Below, in pieces: positions 11,816 to 19,721 of a stretch of DNA of 64,000 nucleotides (its first letter is position 1; each line of letters opens with the position of its first letter). The stretch covers positions 1 to 64,000 of the forward strand of contig CANCQK010000012.1 of assembly GCA_947380295.1 (NCBI GenBank). Direction: 5' to 3'. The translations under genes and the position numbers were made by a program. The notes under the pieces are model-generated. The model saw nothing but the letters and a program-made list of their open reading frames with translations. It was not told the origin of the DNA and made no database searches. Source of the DNA: Bdellovibrionales bacterium. GTDB taxonomy: Bacteria; Bdellovibrionota; UBA1018.

Positions 11816-12673
11816 TTATTTAGAAAAACTGAGCTTTTTCTCTAAAAAATGATAGGCCGCAGTTGCTGCCAAGCGAGAAGTCTGATCATCTCGGTCGTGT
11901 TCTGGGTTGAGCTCAAAAATTCCGAGTGAAATGCACTTCTTTTCGCTGCCAGCAATTTCTGCCATTTCAATCATTTCACTCGCGGTAAATCCTTCGGCTT
12001 GGGGCGCAGAAACTCCAGGCGCAAAAGCAGATGCTGCGGCGTCGAGATCCATACTGATCACAATTCGATCTGAAGTTTTTGCGAGCGATTTGAGTGCTTG
12101 GCGAAATTTTGGAATGGCGCGTCCAGACCGGAGTAAATTGAACGGAACCGTCCTGATTTTTTTCGATCGGGCGTATTGCCATAAAGCGGGTGCATTGCAG
12201 TGGGATTGGATTCCAAATTCTATAAATCTCTTTGGGTCAAGTATTCCATTTTCAATGGCTAAGTAAAAGGGAGAGCCACTCGTGACTTTCGGATGGGGCG
12301 GGCGCAGATCAAAGTGAGCGTCGATATTCAGGCATCCTAGACGAAGCGGTTTTTTCTGACCCGAGAGCGACTCACTGATCCCCCAAAGTTGCGAGAAACC
12401 GTGGTCATGTCCCCCTCCTACAATCACTGAGATTGCCTCATGAGTATGGCACTCTCGGATACGACCTGCAGCAAGGCGGTGATTGACCTCAGTTTCAGGG
12501 GTGAGTCCCTCGACGTCCCCGAGATCAGTCAAAAAGTCTTTGATCGAAAAAGGTCCTGAGAGCTTACCCAGGGCCTCCCTAAAAGCGCGAGGCCCCTCTT
12601 TTGCTCCAAGCCTTCCGATAACGGCCTGATGATCTGGAATTCCAAGTAGGCAAAATTTGCTTCGTGTCAGCAT
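11816..12673 (-). CDS. Arginase/formimidoylglutamase-family hydrolase
   Basis: About 285 aa. The ureohydrolase metal-site motifs are intact: GGGHDHG (His89), NIDAHFDLRP (Asp118, His120, Asp122) and SMDLDA (Asp209, Asp211) followed by PGVSAPQ. GSPFY and PGVSAP favour formimidoylglutamase (HutG, last step of histidine degradation) over arginase or agmatinase. No other hut gene is present. I moved the start from 12772 to the ATG at 12673 because the longer form would overlap the divergent gene and reads like antisense; LLGIP right after the start matches the family. Confidence 0.85.
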   Translation of the reverse strand: MLTRSKFCLLGIPDHQAVIGRLGAKEGPRAFREALGKLSGPFSIKDFLTDLGDVEGLTPETEVNHRLAAGRIRECHTHEAISVIVGGGHDHGFSQLWGISESLSGQKKPLRLGCLNIDAHFDLRPPHPKVTSGSPFYLAIENGILDPKRFIEFGIQSHCNAPALWQYARSKKIRTVPFNLLRSGRAIPKFRQALKSLAKTSDRIVISMDLDAAASAFAPGVSAPQAEGFTASEMIEMAEIAGSEKKCISLGIFELNPEHDRDDQTSRLAATAAYHFLEKKLSFSK

Positions 12674-12709
12674 TTCTTTTAGAATGATTCTTACTTGGAA
12701 TCTAAAAAA

Positions 12710-14200
12710 ATGGAAAATAATACTGAAAAAAAATGGTTCGTATACGTCAAAGATCATCATGAGGGTCCTCATAGCCTCTTGGAAATTCAGGAGAAACTGA
12801 GCCAGGGCTGGGTTGAGGGCGAGGGATTTGTCTGGAGCGAGGGGATGGAGGAGTGGCAGCGAATGACCGATGTTTCGGCCTTTCAGCCTCTTTTGAAAAA
12901 TAAGCCCCTAGGACTAGGAATTCAGCCAAAAACCTGGGAGCCCGACGCGCCGTCCGAGGCAAAGGCACCAGACCTAGAGTCGTCCTCAAAAGAAAACCCA
13001 AACGAAGGTGAGCCAAACCCGCCTACCTCGACGCGATCTCGCTTCCTGATGCGCGGAGGAATCACCCTAGCGTTCTTGATGGGTTTAGTGGGTGCGTCTC
13101 GTCTGGGATATCTTGATCCTCTCTTTGAGGTGCCTGCAGTTCAAAGAATGACAGACCAGATGAGTCAGTGGACACGACCCATTTTGTTGAAGGCAGTTGA
13201 GACTCTGCCATTCACGGAGTCCTGGATTTCAACGATTCCTCGTTTGGATGACGTTAGTCCCGATGATTTTGAGGAGTTGAAGCGAGCCGCGCGGACGAGC
13301 CTCAAGAAGCATGGGCCACAGTTTGCCATTGGACTTTCAAGAAGTCATCCCGGTGCACCTTCATTTTACGTGACCACTAACGCGGGGGAGGGATTCAAGT
13401 TTCGGATTTTCGTAGTCGGAATTCCTGATACTCTCTTAAATCAGCTCTCATTCAGTACTGAGATAGGGGGCGTTGTAACTCAATCGCTTGGGAAAACCGA
13501 CGCAATCCGGTATGCAGATGGTCGTGTCATTCCGCGAGGAGAGTATCGGATTTATCTAACGGCGACGGAGGATCAGCTTGCACCGGTCAAGTTTACCTCG
13601 AAGGCTTCTCCTGTCGTGTCGGCTGATTCCATTCAAGAGCTACCCAAATCAACTCAGATCCTCGCGGTGAAAAGTTATTTCTTAGCTGGGAATAAAGATC
13701 GTTCCTACCAAGAACGACTCAAAGACTTTCACGAAAAACTAAGAGCTCGAGCTTCGAGCGAGATGACTGAGGCCAAGCAATTCATGATCACACTTTCGAG
13801 TCAATTTGATCTGACTCAGGATAAATTTACTCAGCTCGGTAAAGCCAAGCCAACGCCTCTGCAACGAAAACAATGGGAGAAATTCCATCGTGAATGGTCA
13901 CAGATGCAAGGAGAGCTGGATCAAATTTTTCAAAAATGGAGCCCTGAATCGCTTAAAAACGAGTACTTTTACGGCGAATTTTTTCAGCTCCTTCAGAGTC
14001 TCGGTCACTCAGTGAGTCAGGTCCACGGCTTGCAGCATGGATATTTTACGGGGGTTCAAGGTCTTAAGGATGTCCACACCACGGTTAAAACGGAGTCCAC
14101 CGAGACGGTTCGACTCCTTGAACTCCTTAAGGGAAAAATTGATAGAGCTGAAAAATTGCCTCCGACGCCATCCGGAATGCCACAAAGGGAGGTCTGGTGA
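12710..14200 (+). CDS. GYF_2-domain membrane protein
   Basis: About 496 aa. Residues about 8-60 form a GYF_2 domain: WFVYVKDHHEGPHSL, then G-x-V-x-G-E, VWSEGMEEW. A charged and proline-rich linker, one transmembrane helix (ITLAFLMGLVGASRLGYL) and about 330 residues, probably extracytoplasmic, follow; the last 170 are helical. GYF domains bind proline-rich peptides; GYF_2 is common in bacterial membrane proteins of unknown role. The last codons overlap the next gene by 4 bp. Function unknown; it heads a cluster with two PilZ proteins. The start is the ATG at 12710 (a TTG at 12695 is the alternative). Confidence 0.7.
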   Translation: MENNTEKKWFVYVKDHHEGPHSLLEIQEKLSQGWVEGEGFVWSEGMEEWQRMTDVSAFQPLLKNKPLGLGIQPKTWEPDAPSEAKAPDLESSSKENPNEGEPNPPTSTRSRFLMRGGITLAFLMGLVGASRLGYLDPLFEVPAVQRMTDQMSQWTRPILLKAVETLPFTESWISTIPRLDDVSPDDFEELKRAARTSLKKHGPQFAIGLSRSHPGAPSFYVTTNAGEGFKFRIFVVGIPDTLLNQLSFSTEIGGVVTQSLGKTDAIRYADGRVIPRGEYRIYLTATEDQLAPVKFTSKASPVVSADSIQELPKSTQILAVKSYFLAGNKDRSYQERLKDFHEKLRARASSEMTEAKQFMITLSSQFDLTQDKFTQLGKAKPTPLQRKQWEKFHREWSQMQGELDQIFQKWSPESLKNEYFYGEFFQLLQSLGHSVSQVHGLQHGYFTGVQGLKDVHTTVKTESTETVRLLELLKGKIDRAEKLPPTPSGMPQREVW

Positions 14201-14592
14201 GTTACGATGCATTGGATCGACGAAAGCACCTACGCAGACCTATCTTGGATACATTTTCCTTCTTTGCCGTGATCCCAAGCAAGGGATCTCATCAAGTTAA
14301 GGTTCATGATCTAAGCGAGGGGGGAGTCGGCTTTGACTTTGACGTGGAGGGAGAGAATCAGGCGTTTTCCCCCCTTCATACGGGAGACGTATTGGATCTG
14401 AGACTCTTTCTGAATCAGTCGCTCTCAATTCCGATCCAAGTTAGGATCGCCGTGATTCGAACTAATGAAGGTCATCGCCGTGTGGGAGGCGAGTGGGCTG
14501 ATCAAACTTCATCTGGGTATCAGGCCCTTTTAGCCTTCCTGAATCTGATCGATGAGCTTCAGAGGCTTGGGATCTCCGTCGGTTCTAAGTAG
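14197..14592 (+). CDS. PilZ-domain protein (putative c-di-GMP effector)
   Basis: The protein is 131 aa and almost entirely one PilZ domain. The c-di-GMP-binding elements are visible: a basic RRKHLRRP segment near the N-terminus and D-L-S-E-G-G-V-G-F in the first strand pair, matching RxxxR ... D/NxSxxG. The start GTG overlaps the TGA of the GYF gene, and GGAGG lies just upstream. It probably binds c-di-GMP and passes the signal to a partner, possibly the GYF membrane protein. Confidence 0.82.
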   Translation: MSYDALDRRKHLRRPILDTFSFFAVIPSKGSHQVKVHDLSEGGVGFDFDVEGENQAFSPLHTGDVLDLRLFLNQSLSIPIQVRIAVIRTNEGHRRVGGEWADQTSSGYQALLAFLNLIDELQRLGISVGSK

Positions 14593-14657
14593 TCGGCAAA
14601 ACTTGCCTATTTAGGGCCCTTAAATTGCTTCCGATAGAACTTTTGGAGGATCTGATC

Positions 14658-15149
14658 ATGAGCCAAAAGTTCACTGTTATGAATGGAAGCGGTAAAGACG
14701 AAACCCACGCCGTAATTGATATTAACCAGGTTCGCGAACAGCGGGCATTGGAAAAGAAAAGACGCGCCGAGCGAGTGTTCTTTAAGAACATTCTTAACGT
14801 ATTTTCAGAGAAAAACGATTCATCGATGATCTCGCTTGAAATCATCGACGTCAGCGAAGAAGGCTGCTCGTTTCAGATTGAGCCTGAAGTTTCTGGCGCT
14901 TGGCCAAGCAAGTCGGATGAAATCCCGATCAAATTCTATTTTAGCGCAGATTTCTACTTTGAAGTTCAAGTTAAAATCGTAAATGCAAGTAGCTCAATTG
15001 ATGGACGAAAAAAGATGATGAGGTTTGGCTGCCTGGTCAACCAAAATCACAAATCTTACCCAGCGTACCAACAATTTGTTCGGTTCCTGAAGGTTTACGC
15101 AGAGCACTCCAGCGAAGAATCAACATCCAAAAAGGGAGCCTCAATCTAA
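14658..15149 (+). CDS. Second PilZ-like protein
   Basis: About 163 aa. After a polar N-terminus it has KKRRAERVFF and later IIDVSEEGCSF, which align with the RxxxR and D-x-S-x-x-G elements of PilZ, although here the motif ends in Cys rather than a small residue. I chose the ATG at 14658 because GGAGGA (14645-14650) stands 7 bp upstream; 14625 has none. It lies 65 bp after the first PilZ gene. Binding of c-di-GMP is probable but not certain. Confidence 0.7.
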   Translation: MSQKFTVMNGSGKDETHAVIDINQVREQRALEKKRRAERVFFKNILNVFSEKNDSSMISLEIIDVSEEGCSFQIEPEVSGAWPSKSDEIPIKFYFSADFYFEVQVKIVNASSSIDGRKKMMRFGCLVNQNHKSYPAYQQFVRFLKVYAEHSSEESTSKKGASI

Positions 15150-15193
15150 TTCGCTCAAAAGGATTCGAGCGGCAATTTCTGCCTCTTTAGTAA

Positions 15194-15226
15194 ATCGGTG
15201 CTAATCCGATAGGATTTTATACGGAG
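15194..15226 (+). promoter_or_regulatory. Small hairpin and strong ribosome binding site before the 71-aa gene
   Basis: ATCGG (15194-15198) and CCGAT (15206-15210) form a short inverted repeat with a 7-nt loop, and GGAGG (15222-15226) follows, six bases before the ATG at 15233. The arms are short, so a real structure is uncertain; the Shine-Dalgarno is clear. Confidence 0.35.
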
Positions 15227-15232
15227 GAAAAA

Positions 15233-15448
15233 ATGAATATGAAGAACACAAGGAATGTGAATCGGAACGAAGGCAAGAAGAGTTCAAATGGTGATCAAAC
15301 CGTTGAGGTGCTCTATCAAAAAATGGGGGACCGTTGGTTTGCCTTTTCTCTCATCAATGATGAAGTTTTCGTAGGCTCGATCCCAAACAGCGAACTTGAG
15401 CCTGCTGCAAAGATTCAAAGGAAAAAAAGGCCCTTAGGAAATTCATGA
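15233..15448 (+). CDS. Small basic protein, function unknown
   Basis: The protein is 71 aa. The first 20 residues are Asn/Lys/Arg-rich; the middle (VEVLYQKMGDRWFAFSLI) looks like a small beta structure. No family is recognised. Coding status is supported by the strong Shine-Dalgarno and by the overlap of its stop region with the next start. It belongs to the GYF/PilZ cluster. Confidence 0.65.
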   Translation: MNMKNTRNVNRNEGKKSSNGDQTVEVLYQKMGDRWFAFSLINDEVFVGSIPNSELEPAAKIQRKKRPLGNS

Positions 15449-15657
15449 GTCATCAGGTCAAAAAATGGGAGAAACCTACAAAAAGTCTTGGTCGAAATTC
15501 CCCAGCAGAATCTTCAAGCCAGTCTGTTCCTCCCAAAGCGGGGACGTCAAAAGTTAAACAAGAGATTGAAGTGATACGCGAAAAAGTTGCGCAGCTGGTT
15601 CAGAAAAGTCCAGAGAAGGCAGTTCTGATTTTGGCTGAATGGATCAGAAAAAAATAG
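15445..15657 (+). CDS. Small protein with FliF-tail-like C-terminus
   Basis: The protein is 70 aa. The first 35 residues are polar and disordered. Residues about 40-70 (EVIREKVAQLVQKSPEKA then VLILAEWIRKK) resemble the C-terminal tail of the flagellar MS-ring protein FliF, which reads I-x-x-h-V-x-x-x-P-x-x-h-A-x-h-h-x-x-W-h and docks on the N-terminal domain of FliG. FliF itself is not in the window. If the likeness holds, the protein could bind FliG, and neighbouring PilZ genes would fit c-di-GMP control of motility. This is inference from a short motif. The start overlaps the previous stop by 4 bp. Confidence 0.6.
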   Translation: MSHQVKKWEKPTKSLGRNSPAESSSQSVPPKAGTSKVKQEIEVIREKVAQLVQKSPEKAVLILAEWIRKK

Positions 15658-15687
15658 CGCAGATTTTCAAAGACCTGGGGGGGTTGT

Positions 15688-16158
15688 ATGAGTGTAAAGA
15701 AATTCAAATTGAATAGAAAATTTTCAAAACGAAATCTATTAGGCCTTGGAGTACTGCTTGGAGTTTTTTTAGCTCAATTCAGTTTTGCCAATACCGATGA
15801 CGGCATCGATTCTGAAACATTGAACCGAGGTCCAACGTCACTTGATCCGGCAGTCGAATCTAATATTTCTATCATCTCTGAAAATCCGGTCACACCAGAG
15901 AGTTCAGGAGAGGGTCCTCAGAGTGATGCTGGAACTCAGCAGGAGAGCCTATCCAGACTTCCCGAATCTGCTGAGGCTGAGTACCGTGGGTTTCGTCCCG
16001 ATCCCCTTTCACAAGAGGTGTCTCCAGTGGTTCAGCCGGAGGTGTCGCAGTCACCTCAGGGCGTAATCGAGGCTGGAGTACAAATGCTACCCCAAGGACA
16101 AGATCAGCTGCCATCTTCGAGTGACCCAAATCAGGCGCAAAATGTTGCAACTTTCTAG
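15688..16158 (+). CDS. Secreted low-complexity protein
   Basis: The protein is 156 aa. A basic N-terminus (KKFKLNRKFSKR) leads into a hydrophobic segment and a likely signal-peptidase site after SFA. The remaining 115 residues are rich in Pro, Ser, Gln and Glu with no predicted fold. A run of seven G (about 15676-15682) just before the ATG acts as a ribosome binding site. Last gene of the GYF/PilZ cluster; function unknown. Confidence 0.6.
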   Translation: MSVKKFKLNRKFSKRNLLGLGVLLGVFLAQFSFANTDDGIDSETLNRGPTSLDPAVESNISIISENPVTPESSGEGPQSDAGTQQESLSRLPESAEAEYRGFRPDPLSQEVSPVVQPEVSQSPQGVIEAGVQMLPQGQDQLPSSSDPNQAQNVATF

Positions 16159-16165
16159 GAGCGCT

Positions 16166-17818
16166 CTATTTTTTCAAAAGACGCTTAGGTGAAAAAATTT
16201 CTGCTGGTACCTCCGAAGGGGTCTCACCCGTCATCGCCATTTCAGCTGCGACGTAGCCGGCTTCAATGCAGAAACTTCCACCGTATCCTTGAAAACCCGC
16301 AGCAACAATGACATCTTTAGATAAAAAACCGATCGATGGCACTCGGTCATCGCTGAAGCCCATTGGGCCTACCCAGCATCGAGACGGTGGCTGACCCGCA
16401 GAATCTGGATAACGTTCGTAGATCTGTGTCATCTGTTCTTGAAGGAGACCTTGAGACGGACTGATGTGATGTGGATCTGCGGCCGCCTCGCTGAAGTCCA
16501 AACCGTAGAGGAGGGTTCCAGTTGCTTTCCCGTTCTGATCGGTTCGTTGGGTTGAGCGAGGAAAATTGTAGTAAATATCTCCGTATCGCTCGGTCACCGT
16601 GTAGCCTTGTAGGGAGTTGGGCATGTGATCGAGTGTGACCACCTGCGAAGGGACGCATTGAATTCCCTTGAGTTCCGGAAAAATAAGGGGGGTATAAGCG
16701 TTGGTTGCAACGATCACCCGTCCCGCTTTAATCTCTCCTTCATTGGTTTTGACAATGACCTCACCAGGACGCATGGGTGACACCTGTTTCACCTCCACTC
16801 CTGTGTAGACCTTGACTCCACCTGCGAGTGTTTTCTTTAAAACCTCTCTGACGAATTTAAAGGGGTGATAATTTCCACTTCCGCGGATCAGTCGACCTGA
16901 GAAATGAGCTGGAATGTGGATTTGATCCTGAATCTGCTGGGGTGAGAGGACTTCCACTCCTTTGGCGCCTAAACTTTGGAGCCAAGCAAGTTCACCAAGA
17001 AGGGCTTTTTCTTCATCGGGGGTGCTGGCAATTTTCAGCCAACCCGAATCAGAGAGGTCGCATTCGATACGCTCATCTCGAACGATTTTCCTGATTCGAT
17101 CCATGTTCAAGAATGAGAATCGAACCAATGTCTTAGCTTGCGACTCTGCTTCACTCTTTAAAGTAACTGGGTCTTTTTCCGGGTAACGGATTTGTAGCCA
17201 TTTTAATCGCTCATTGACTAGGCCGTCGTAGGATTTTCCTAAGTAATTCTCAGGAAGGAGTTGGAAATTTCCGCCATTTCTGCCTGATGCTCCGGCTGCG
17301 GGATGCGAGGCTTCTAGCACGAGGACCGTTTTCCCAGATCGTACCGCATTCATCAGATGGTATGCGGCGGATGTACCCGTCAGTCCTGCACCGATGATCA
17401 CAATATCTGCCTGGTGCGGGAGTGTGGACGAGGACCTGAAGTTCTTGATCGGATCTTCGCTCTCGATCCAAAATGGAGGACGATGACCGGGTAACTGGGC
17501 CGCGGCATCGAGATTTTTGAATCGACCGCCCACTTGCGCCAAGAGCGCTCGATAGGCGCTTTGGTTCTCGGGTGTAAAGTGAGGAAAATATTTCTCCTCG
17601 ACCTCGTAGAGAGCTGTTTGGAGTTCAGAAGTAATTTTTTCCCCTGGCCGAGTCGATTTTGAGATGAGCTCTCTCAACTTTGACCAGTCATCCGGCTTGA
17701 GCTGACCCACTCTTACCTGTTTTTCAAAGAAGTCAGAGACTGGATGTCCAGCTTGAGCAACCGTAGCAATAGATAGAAAACAGACTATCGATGTGATCGT
17801 CGTAAATCGAGTATTCAT
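16166..17818 (-). CDS. Exported FAD-dependent oxidoreductase (DAO family)
   Basis: The protein is 550 aa. A signal peptide (N-terminal MNTRFTTITSIVCFLSIATV, cleavage near AQAG) precedes an extra helical region of about 110 residues, then the Rossmann motif DIVIIGAGLTGTSAAYHL and the rest of a DAO/glycine-oxidase-type domain, with GRNGGNFQ and the C-terminal GFQGYGGSF. The family oxidises amines or amino acids. Export of a flavoprotein without a twin-arginine motif is unusual. It lies 42 bp downstream of fumarase in the same direction. Substrate unknown. Confidence 0.82.
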   Translation of the reverse strand: MNTRFTTITSIVCFLSIATVAQAGHPVSDFFEKQVRVGQLKPDDWSKLRELISKSTRPGEKITSELQTALYEVEEKYFPHFTPENQSAYRALLAQVGGRFKNLDAAAQLPGHRPPFWIESEDPIKNFRSSSTLPHQADIVIIGAGLTGTSAAYHLMNAVRSGKTVLVLEASHPAAGASGRNGGNFQLLPENYLGKSYDGLVNERLKWLQIRYPEKDPVTLKSEAESQAKTLVRFSFLNMDRIRKIVRDERIECDLSDSGWLKIASTPDEEKALLGELAWLQSLGAKGVEVLSPQQIQDQIHIPAHFSGRLIRGSGNYHPFKFVREVLKKTLAGGVKVYTGVEVKQVSPMRPGEVIVKTNEGEIKAGRVIVATNAYTPLIFPELKGIQCVPSQVVTLDHMPNSLQGYTVTERYGDIYYNFPRSTQRTDQNGKATGTLLYGLDFSEAAADPHHISPSQGLLQEQMTQIYERYPDSAGQPPSRCWVGPMGFSDDRVPSIGFLSKDVIVAAGFQGYGGSFCIEAGYVAAEMAMTGETPSEVPAEIFSPKRLLKK

Positions 17819-17860
17819 TTTTCCCCCCTGGTCCCCGAATGGCGAAGCCAGAGAAAATTA

Positions 17861-19474
17861 TTACTGCAGATTTTGAAAAAAATCATTTCCTTTATCATCG
17901 ACTACTACAAAAGCAGGGAAGTTGACGACTTCAATTTTCCAAATCGCTTCCATGCCAAGCTCTGGATACTCCAGCACCTCGACCTTTTTAATGCAGTCCT
18001 GGGCGAGTCGAGCTGCTGGGCCTCCGATTGATCCCAGGTAAAATCCGCCGTGCTTCTTACAGGCATCTGTCACGGCTTTGCTTCGGTTGCCCTTGGCAAG
18101 CATGACCATGCTTCCGCCTTGAGCTTGAAATTGATCGACATAAGAGTCCATTCGTCCTGCGGTGGTTGGGCCAAAGGACCCCGATGCATACCCCTCTGGG
18201 GTTTTGGCAGGACCTGCGTAGTACACCATAAAGTCCTTCATGTACTGAGGCATCGGTTCACCCAGGTCGAGGCGTTCTTTTATTTTTGCGTGGGCGATGT
18301 CACGAGCCACAATGAGGGTCCCCGTGAGAGAAAGACGGGTACGAATCGGGAACTGAGAGAGCTTCTGTCGGATTTCAGCCATGGGACGATTGAGATCAAT
18401 GGAAACCACTTCGTTAGGAAGGTCCTGGTCTTCAGTTTCTGGGAGGTATTGAGCAGGGTTGGTTTCGAGTTGCTCCAGAAAAATGCCGTCTCGCGTAATC
18501 TTGCCCAAAGCCTGTCGATCAGCGGAACACGATACGGCAAGAGCGACAGGGCATGACGCGCCATGGCGAGGCAATCGGATCACCCGAACATCATGGCAGA
18601 AATACTTTCCGCCAAACTGGGCTCCGATGTCAGTCATTTGAGTCATTTCAAAGACTTTTTGCTCGAGCTCCAGATCGCGAAAAGCGTGACCGCTCTTACT
18701 GCCCTGATTGGGGAGGGAGTCCAAGTATTTTGCTGATGCGAGTTTAGCTACTTTGAGACTCGACTCAGCTGAAGTGCCTCCGATGACCACCGCCAGATGA
18801 TAAGGAGGACATGCCGCGGTTCCAAGTGTCTTTACTTTCTTCTCTAAAAAGCTCATCAGCGACTGCGGGTTGAGCAGGGCCTTGGTTTCTTGAAAAAGAT
18901 AACTCTTATTGGCAGATCCTCCGCCTTTGGCCATGAAAAGGAACTTATATTCGTCCCCTTCGGTTGCGTAGAGTTCAATTTGGGCGGGAAGATTCGTCCC
19001 AGTGTTCTCTTCTTGATACAGTGTGATTGGCGCGAGCTGAGAATAGCGAAGGTTCGACTTTTGATAGGTTTCAAAAACTCCGCGGGCAATTGCTTCTTCA
19101 TCGTTAAAACCAGTGAAGATTTTTTGCCCCTTCTTGCCCATCACAATGGCCGTTCCCGTGTCCTGACAGGATGGGAGAACAAAACCTGCAGCAATATTGG
19201 CGTTTTTTAAAAGCTCCAAGGCAACAAAACGATCGTTAGGAGAGGCCTGTGGGTCATCCAAAATCTGACTCAGCTGCGCAAGGTGAGTCGGCCTGAGCAA
19301 GTGGGCGATATCGCGCATGGCTTCGCGCGTCAGCAGGGTGAGTGCTTCGGGCTCAACTTTGAGGAGTGAGAGCGAACCCGCTTTGAGCTCCGAGACATAA
19401 TCCCGCGTCAAAAGACGGTAGGGGGTGTGGTCTTTTTCGAGGGGCAATAATTCGGTGAAGTTAAAGTCGGTCAT
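17861..19474 (-). CDS. fumA: Class I fumarate hydratase (iron-sulfur)
   Basis: The protein is 537 aa. It converts fumarate to malate in the TCA cycle and carries a [4Fe-4S] cluster. PSCQDTGTA (Cys103) matches the first cluster ligand of FumA, and [16 protein letters not shown] and the C-terminal beta domain with [10 protein letters not shown] and [12 protein letters not shown] follow in the usual order. It belongs to the single-chain class I form. The start at 19474 is an ATG. Confidence 0.95.
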   Translation of the reverse strand: MTDFNFTELLPLEKDHTPYRLLTRDYVSELKAGSLSLLKVEPEALTLLTREAMRDIAHLLRPTHLAQLSQILDDPQASPNDRFVALELLKNANIAAGFVLPSCQDTGTAIVMGKKGQKIFTGFNDEEAIARGVFETYQKSNLRYSQLAPITLYQEENTGTNLPAQIELYATEGDEYKFLFMAKGGGSANKSYLFQETKALLNPQSLMSFLEKKVKTLGTAACPPYHLAVVIGGTSAESSLKVAKLASAKYLDSLPNQGSKSGHAFRDLELEQKVFEMTQMTDIGAQFGGKYFCHDVRVIRLPRHGASCPVALAVSCSADRQALGKITRDGIFLEQLETNPAQYLPETEDQDLPNEVVSIDLNRPMAEIRQKLSQFPIRTRLSLTGTLIVARDIAHAKIKERLDLGEPMPQYMKDFMVYYAGPAKTPEGYASGSFGPTTAGRMDSYVDQFQAQGGSMVMLAKGNRSKAVTDACKKHGGFYLGSIGGPAARLAQDCIKKVEVLEYPELGMEAIWKIEVVNFPAFVVVDDKGNDFFQNLQ

Positions 19475-19721
19475 GGTTGCGGTCCTCCGAGTCGATCGCT
19501 CAGTGCGTGAATTTGCGGTGGAGCTAAGGTCGCAAAAAAGCCGAGTAAAATCAAGAGTGTGATCTAGATGAGCAAGAAGTATTGCCGAAATGATGGATGA
19601 GATGAATTGAGTTCATTTAGGCCTACCCCGTGTAGCGAGCGACACAGTTCATTTAATTCTATAAAAGTACGATACTGTTTAAGTAAGTATTTTAGTCAAG
19701 TATTAATTCGGAGGTTGGCAT
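19475..19721. other. Intergenic region between fumarase and the first giant gene
   Basis: This 247-bp divergent region holds the 45-bp element shared with the second giant gene (19630-19674) and a GGAGG at about 19709-19713. A partial second copy of its core (GAGTTCATTTA) lies near 19610. Nothing else coding is seen. Confidence 0.6.
19630..19674 (+). promoter_or_regulatory. 45-bp upstream element shared by the two giant genes (copy 1)
   Basis: The segment starting GTGTAGCGAGCGACACAG and ending ACGATA matches 29208-29252 at 41 of 45 positions. It includes ATTTAATTCTATAAAA, an AT-rich core that could hold a -10 box. The flanking DNA is not similar, so the element has been conserved specifically. 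It probably contains the promoter or an operator of the giant genes. Confidence 0.6.

Noticed and set aside
15150-15232. c-di-GMP riboswitch before the small gene in the PilZ cluster
   Set aside because: Only a 5-bp stem is visible; the conserved GEMM core is absent.
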